64,000 nucleotides of DNA from the NCBI GenBank assembly GCA_002702065.1, contig NZXX01000001.1, positions 868,001 to 932,000 of the forward strand, read 5' to 3'. The notes beneath the pieces were generated by a model. The model was not told the DNA's origin. It did not search any database and worked only from the letters and a program-made list of their open reading frames with translations. The position numbers were made by a program, and so were the translations under genes. Positions within the stretch are counted from its first letter, which is position 1; each line of letters opens with the position of its first letter. This stretch comes from Anaerolineaceae bacterium (GTDB lineage: Bacteria; Chloroflexota; Anaerolineae; Aggregatilineales; Phototrophicaceae). Of the stretch, positions 62,090 through 64,000 are shown one piece after another.

Positions 62090-63904
62090 TCAGGGGTTGT
62101 TCACCGAAAGGGGCGCAATTCGGAGATGGTCGGAACCATCTGGCAGGACCAGACGGGTGTTGTCCCAGCTTTGATACATCACCAACACCAGTTCGTATTC
62201 GCCATTTGGCAGATTAACCGGCAGTGTGATAGCACGTGAGTCGATGTAAATCCGGCCCGGTTCGAGCTGCGAGGTTTGGATCGACTTGCCGCTGTAGAAA
62301 TCCACAATCGGGCCATCACTCTGCGCGACAAGCCTGCCCTCGCTATCCAGCAGTTGCAGGCTGATCGAGTAATCACGCGGCAGGGCTTCATTGGCCGTCC
62401 ACCAAAGCCGGGTTGCCAGTGAATGTTCGGTCAGCGCGTCAATGTCGACCCCCTGGAATGCGACTATGTTACTAAATAGTTCCGGCTGTGGGAATGGCGG
62501 TGCTTCCAGCAGTTGCAGCAGGTAACACCAGTCCCGGTCGCATTGGCCGATAATCTGTTGCAGGGGGTGGGTGCGTTCGATATTGCCGAAGCGTTCGCGG
62601 GTTTCCGGCAGAAACCACTCGTAGCCAGTGACATACCAGATACGGCGATAGCTGATGGCTTCTTCCTGTGTTTCCACCCGGCGTGCCCACAAGTCTGGAT
62701 CGAGATAGCGGCGGATCTGGCCGCGCACAAAACCATCGCTCAGGTCGCCATCGTCGAAAAATATTACGTCTTCTGGCTGGGCTGCGATGGACACTTCCTG
62801 ATACAGATCGCGCAGTGGGACGCGGCTGTGCGGTAGTTGCGTCGGCAGGGCGGACAGGCTGAGCGCCACCACACCGATCATCATGGGCCAGCGTGCAATC
62901 CGGGGCCAGTATGCCAGTGATGCCCCGACGATCAGTGCCAGCCCGACCACCATATAGACGACATATCGCGGGGTGTAAACAGCCACCAGGGTATTGATCA
63001 ACATGGACATGGTGGGGACGCCTAACCCCCACGCCAGCGCCAGCCGGTAATTGGCCCGCCGCCACAGCAACACCAGCCCGATCAGGATAATCACCGCATA
63101 CAGCACAACCTGCCCGTTGGTGGCCAGCCGTGCCAGACTGAGCGCAGATTCGATTGAGGTGGGCTGTGTTGTGGTGCCAGCCCCGACAACCCCACGGGCG
63201 TTGCCGCCAGCCATTTCCGCCTGACGCACATGCATGACCTGGTAAACCGCGAAGGGCAGCCAGGGCAGCCAGATCAGGAAGATCATGAGGACGACATGCA
63301 GCGCCTGCCGGATAAGCTTCAGGGTGGGACGGCTGAGCAAGAAGACGAGCGCCTGAACGATCATGAGCACGAACAGGAAGTAATGCACATACAGCATGAG
63401 GCCAATGGTGATGGCATACCACATGGCGCTGCGCCCGGTCTGGCGGGTCTGCCAGCGCTGGAAGGTCCACATGGATGTGGTCACCAGCAGCATGATCAGG
63501 CCATAGGGGCGGATTTCCAGTGCATAGATAAAGAAATAGGCGTTTACGCCCAGCACCGCCATCGCGAACAACCCGTAGCGTGGCGCACCAAACCAGCACC
63601 GTCCGATCTGATACACCATTGCCAGAGTCAGCAGACTGTAGGAAACGGCCAGCATGCGCCCGGCAAATTCCCCCTCGCCTACAAACTGCCGCCACAGCCA
63701 GAACGACGAAAACCACAGCGGCGGGTGAGAATCCTGTTCCGCCAGGTAGCGCACCAGATAAGGCAGGTCGGCACGGGTAAAGTCATACACCAGCGACTCA
63801 TCGGCATGCATATGTACTTTGTCTATGCCGGTAATCAGCACAACGGCGCACATACCGATGATCAGCACGCCGATCATCCATGCGCGGGAGGATGCTTTCA
63901 ACAT
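62090..63904 (-). CDS. Membrane glycosyltransferase, GT39/ArnT-like
   Basis: 604 residues with ~11 membrane helices in the first ~385 residues. The first loop has 'MHADESLVYDF' and 'QDSHPPLWFSSFWLW', the Asp-Glu and His-Pro-Pro pattern of ArnT/PMT-like transferases that use polyprenyl-phosphate sugars. A ~200-residue extracytoplasmic C-terminal region follows. The ATG at 63904 has AAGGAG 9 bases upstream and is preferred to the in-frame TTG at 63928, which would lack a ribosome site. It is the first gene of the cluster leading into the ABC exporter genes. Confidence 0.87.
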   Translation of the reverse strand: MLKASSRAWMIGVLIIGMCAVVLITGIDKVHMHADESLVYDFTRADLPYLVRYLAEQDSHPPLWFSSFWLWRQFVGEGEFAGRMLAVSYSLLTLAMVYQIGRCWFGAPRYGLFAMAVLGVNAYFFIYALEIRPYGLIMLLVTTSMWTFQRWQTRQTGRSAMWYAITIGLMLYVHYFLFVLMIVQALVFLLSRPTLKLIRQALHVVLMIFLIWLPWLPFAVYQVMHVRQAEMAGGNARGVVGAGTTTQPTSIESALSLARLATNGQVVLYAVIILIGLVLLWRRANYRLALAWGLGVPTMSMLINTLVAVYTPRYVVYMVVGLALIVGASLAYWPRIARWPMMIGVVALSLSALPTQLPHSRVPLRDLYQEVSIAAQPEDVIFFDDGDLSDGFVRGQIRRYLDPDLWARRVETQEEAISYRRIWYVTGYEWFLPETRERFGNIERTHPLQQIIGQCDRDWCYLLQLLEAPPFPQPELFSNIVAFQGVDIDALTEHSLATRLWWTANEALPRDYSISLQLLDSEGRLVAQSDGPIVDFYSGKSIQTSQLEPGRIYIDSRAITLPVNLPNGEYELVLVMYQSWDNTRLVLPDGSDHLRIAPLSVNNP

Positions 63905-63939
63905 CCTGTAAAACTCCTTGAGGGACAAACTGGTATCTC

Positions 63940-63967
63940 ATTATAACGAGACGTGACATGGCTTCAA
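63940..63967 (-). promoter_or_regulatory. Promoter of the glycosyltransferase/ABC exporter cluster
   Basis: Minus strand TTGAAG (63962-63967), 16-bp spacer, perfect TATAAT (63940-63945). The predicted leader is ~29 bases to the ATG at 63904. Confidence 0.6.
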
Positions 63968-64000
63968 ATGAATGATTCCATTTGCTTTGCGAAAGCGATG

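Noticed and set aside
62472..63716. 414-codon minus-strand open frame
   Set aside because: It overlaps the GT39-like gene in another frame of the same strand. Its Arg/Pro/Gly-rich translation lacks membrane or domain patterns.

Overview
The window is a gene-dense bacterial chromosome segment of moderately high GC. It has compact operons, many GTG/TTG starts and frequent 1-4 base start/stop overlaps. The gene set (CdaA-YbbR c-di-AMP module, tandem type I signal peptidases, class III cyclases fused to receiver domains, CobT-CobS-CobU, fused peptide-ABC ATPase, several AraC regulators, NYN-type nuclease) together with Haliangium-like microcompartment shell proteins suggests a heterotrophic member of the Chloroflexota (Anaerolineae-like). 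That placement is inference; no rRNA gene is present.

Layout. 1-2.6 kb: end of an OmpR-type response regulator with its sensor kinase, then an acetyltransferase and CDGSH iron-sulfur operon behind a palindromic operator. 2.7-5.4 kb: an L-fucose/L-arabinose isomerase-family enzyme divergent from an AraC regulator, with two direct repeats 21 bp apart between them. 5.5-7.8 kb: reductase-like (RibD C-domain) paralogs, one truncated. 7.9-9.2 kb: NYN-LOTUS protein and a tRNA-Glu with a clear promoter and terminator. 9.2-19.5 kb (minus strand): lipoprotein, class II aldolase, methyltransferase, DsbA-like protein, BMC-T shell protein, acylating aldehyde dehydrogenase, kinase/cyclase/receiver signalling genes, BMC-P, stacked BMC-T and two signal peptidases. 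Both enzymes carry amphipathic terminal helices of the encapsulation-peptide type, so this looks like a sugar-phosphate/aldehyde bacterial microcompartment interleaved with cAMP-type signalling. 19.5-31.4 kb: receiver-GAF-cyclase, acetyltransferase, Der, YbbR, CdaA, a large TPR protein, ornithine carbamoyltransferase and DNA polymerase I. 31.5-38 kb: MFS transporter, a GTPase plus partner pair, a zinc ribbon protein, two PhyH-family proteins lacking the usual acidic iron ligand, and their likely AraC regulator. 38-43.6 kb: an oligopeptide-type ABC importer. 43.8-52.3 kb: YihY/BrkB membrane protein, an APC-type transporter with a soluble tail, late cobalamin genes and gyrA. 52.5-64 kb: TPR lipid-exported or secreted protein, membrane proteins of unknown role, BirA, HIT protein, and two GT39-like membrane glycosyltransferases flanking a heterodimeric ABC exporter.

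How it fits together. The main system is the microcompartment. The aldolase would cleave a 6-deoxy-sugar 1-phosphate to DHAP and lactaldehyde inside a protein shell, and the CoA-dependent dehydrogenase would oxidise the aldehyde. The isomerase at 2.7 kb is a possible upstream step, but no sugar kinase, phosphotransacylase, alcohol dehydrogenase or single-domain hexameric shell protein (BMC-H) is in the window, so part of the pathway must lie elsewhere. The second system of interest is the GTPase/partner pair at 32.7-34.7 kb. Function calls rest on reading motifs and remembered family patterns; no database search was run.
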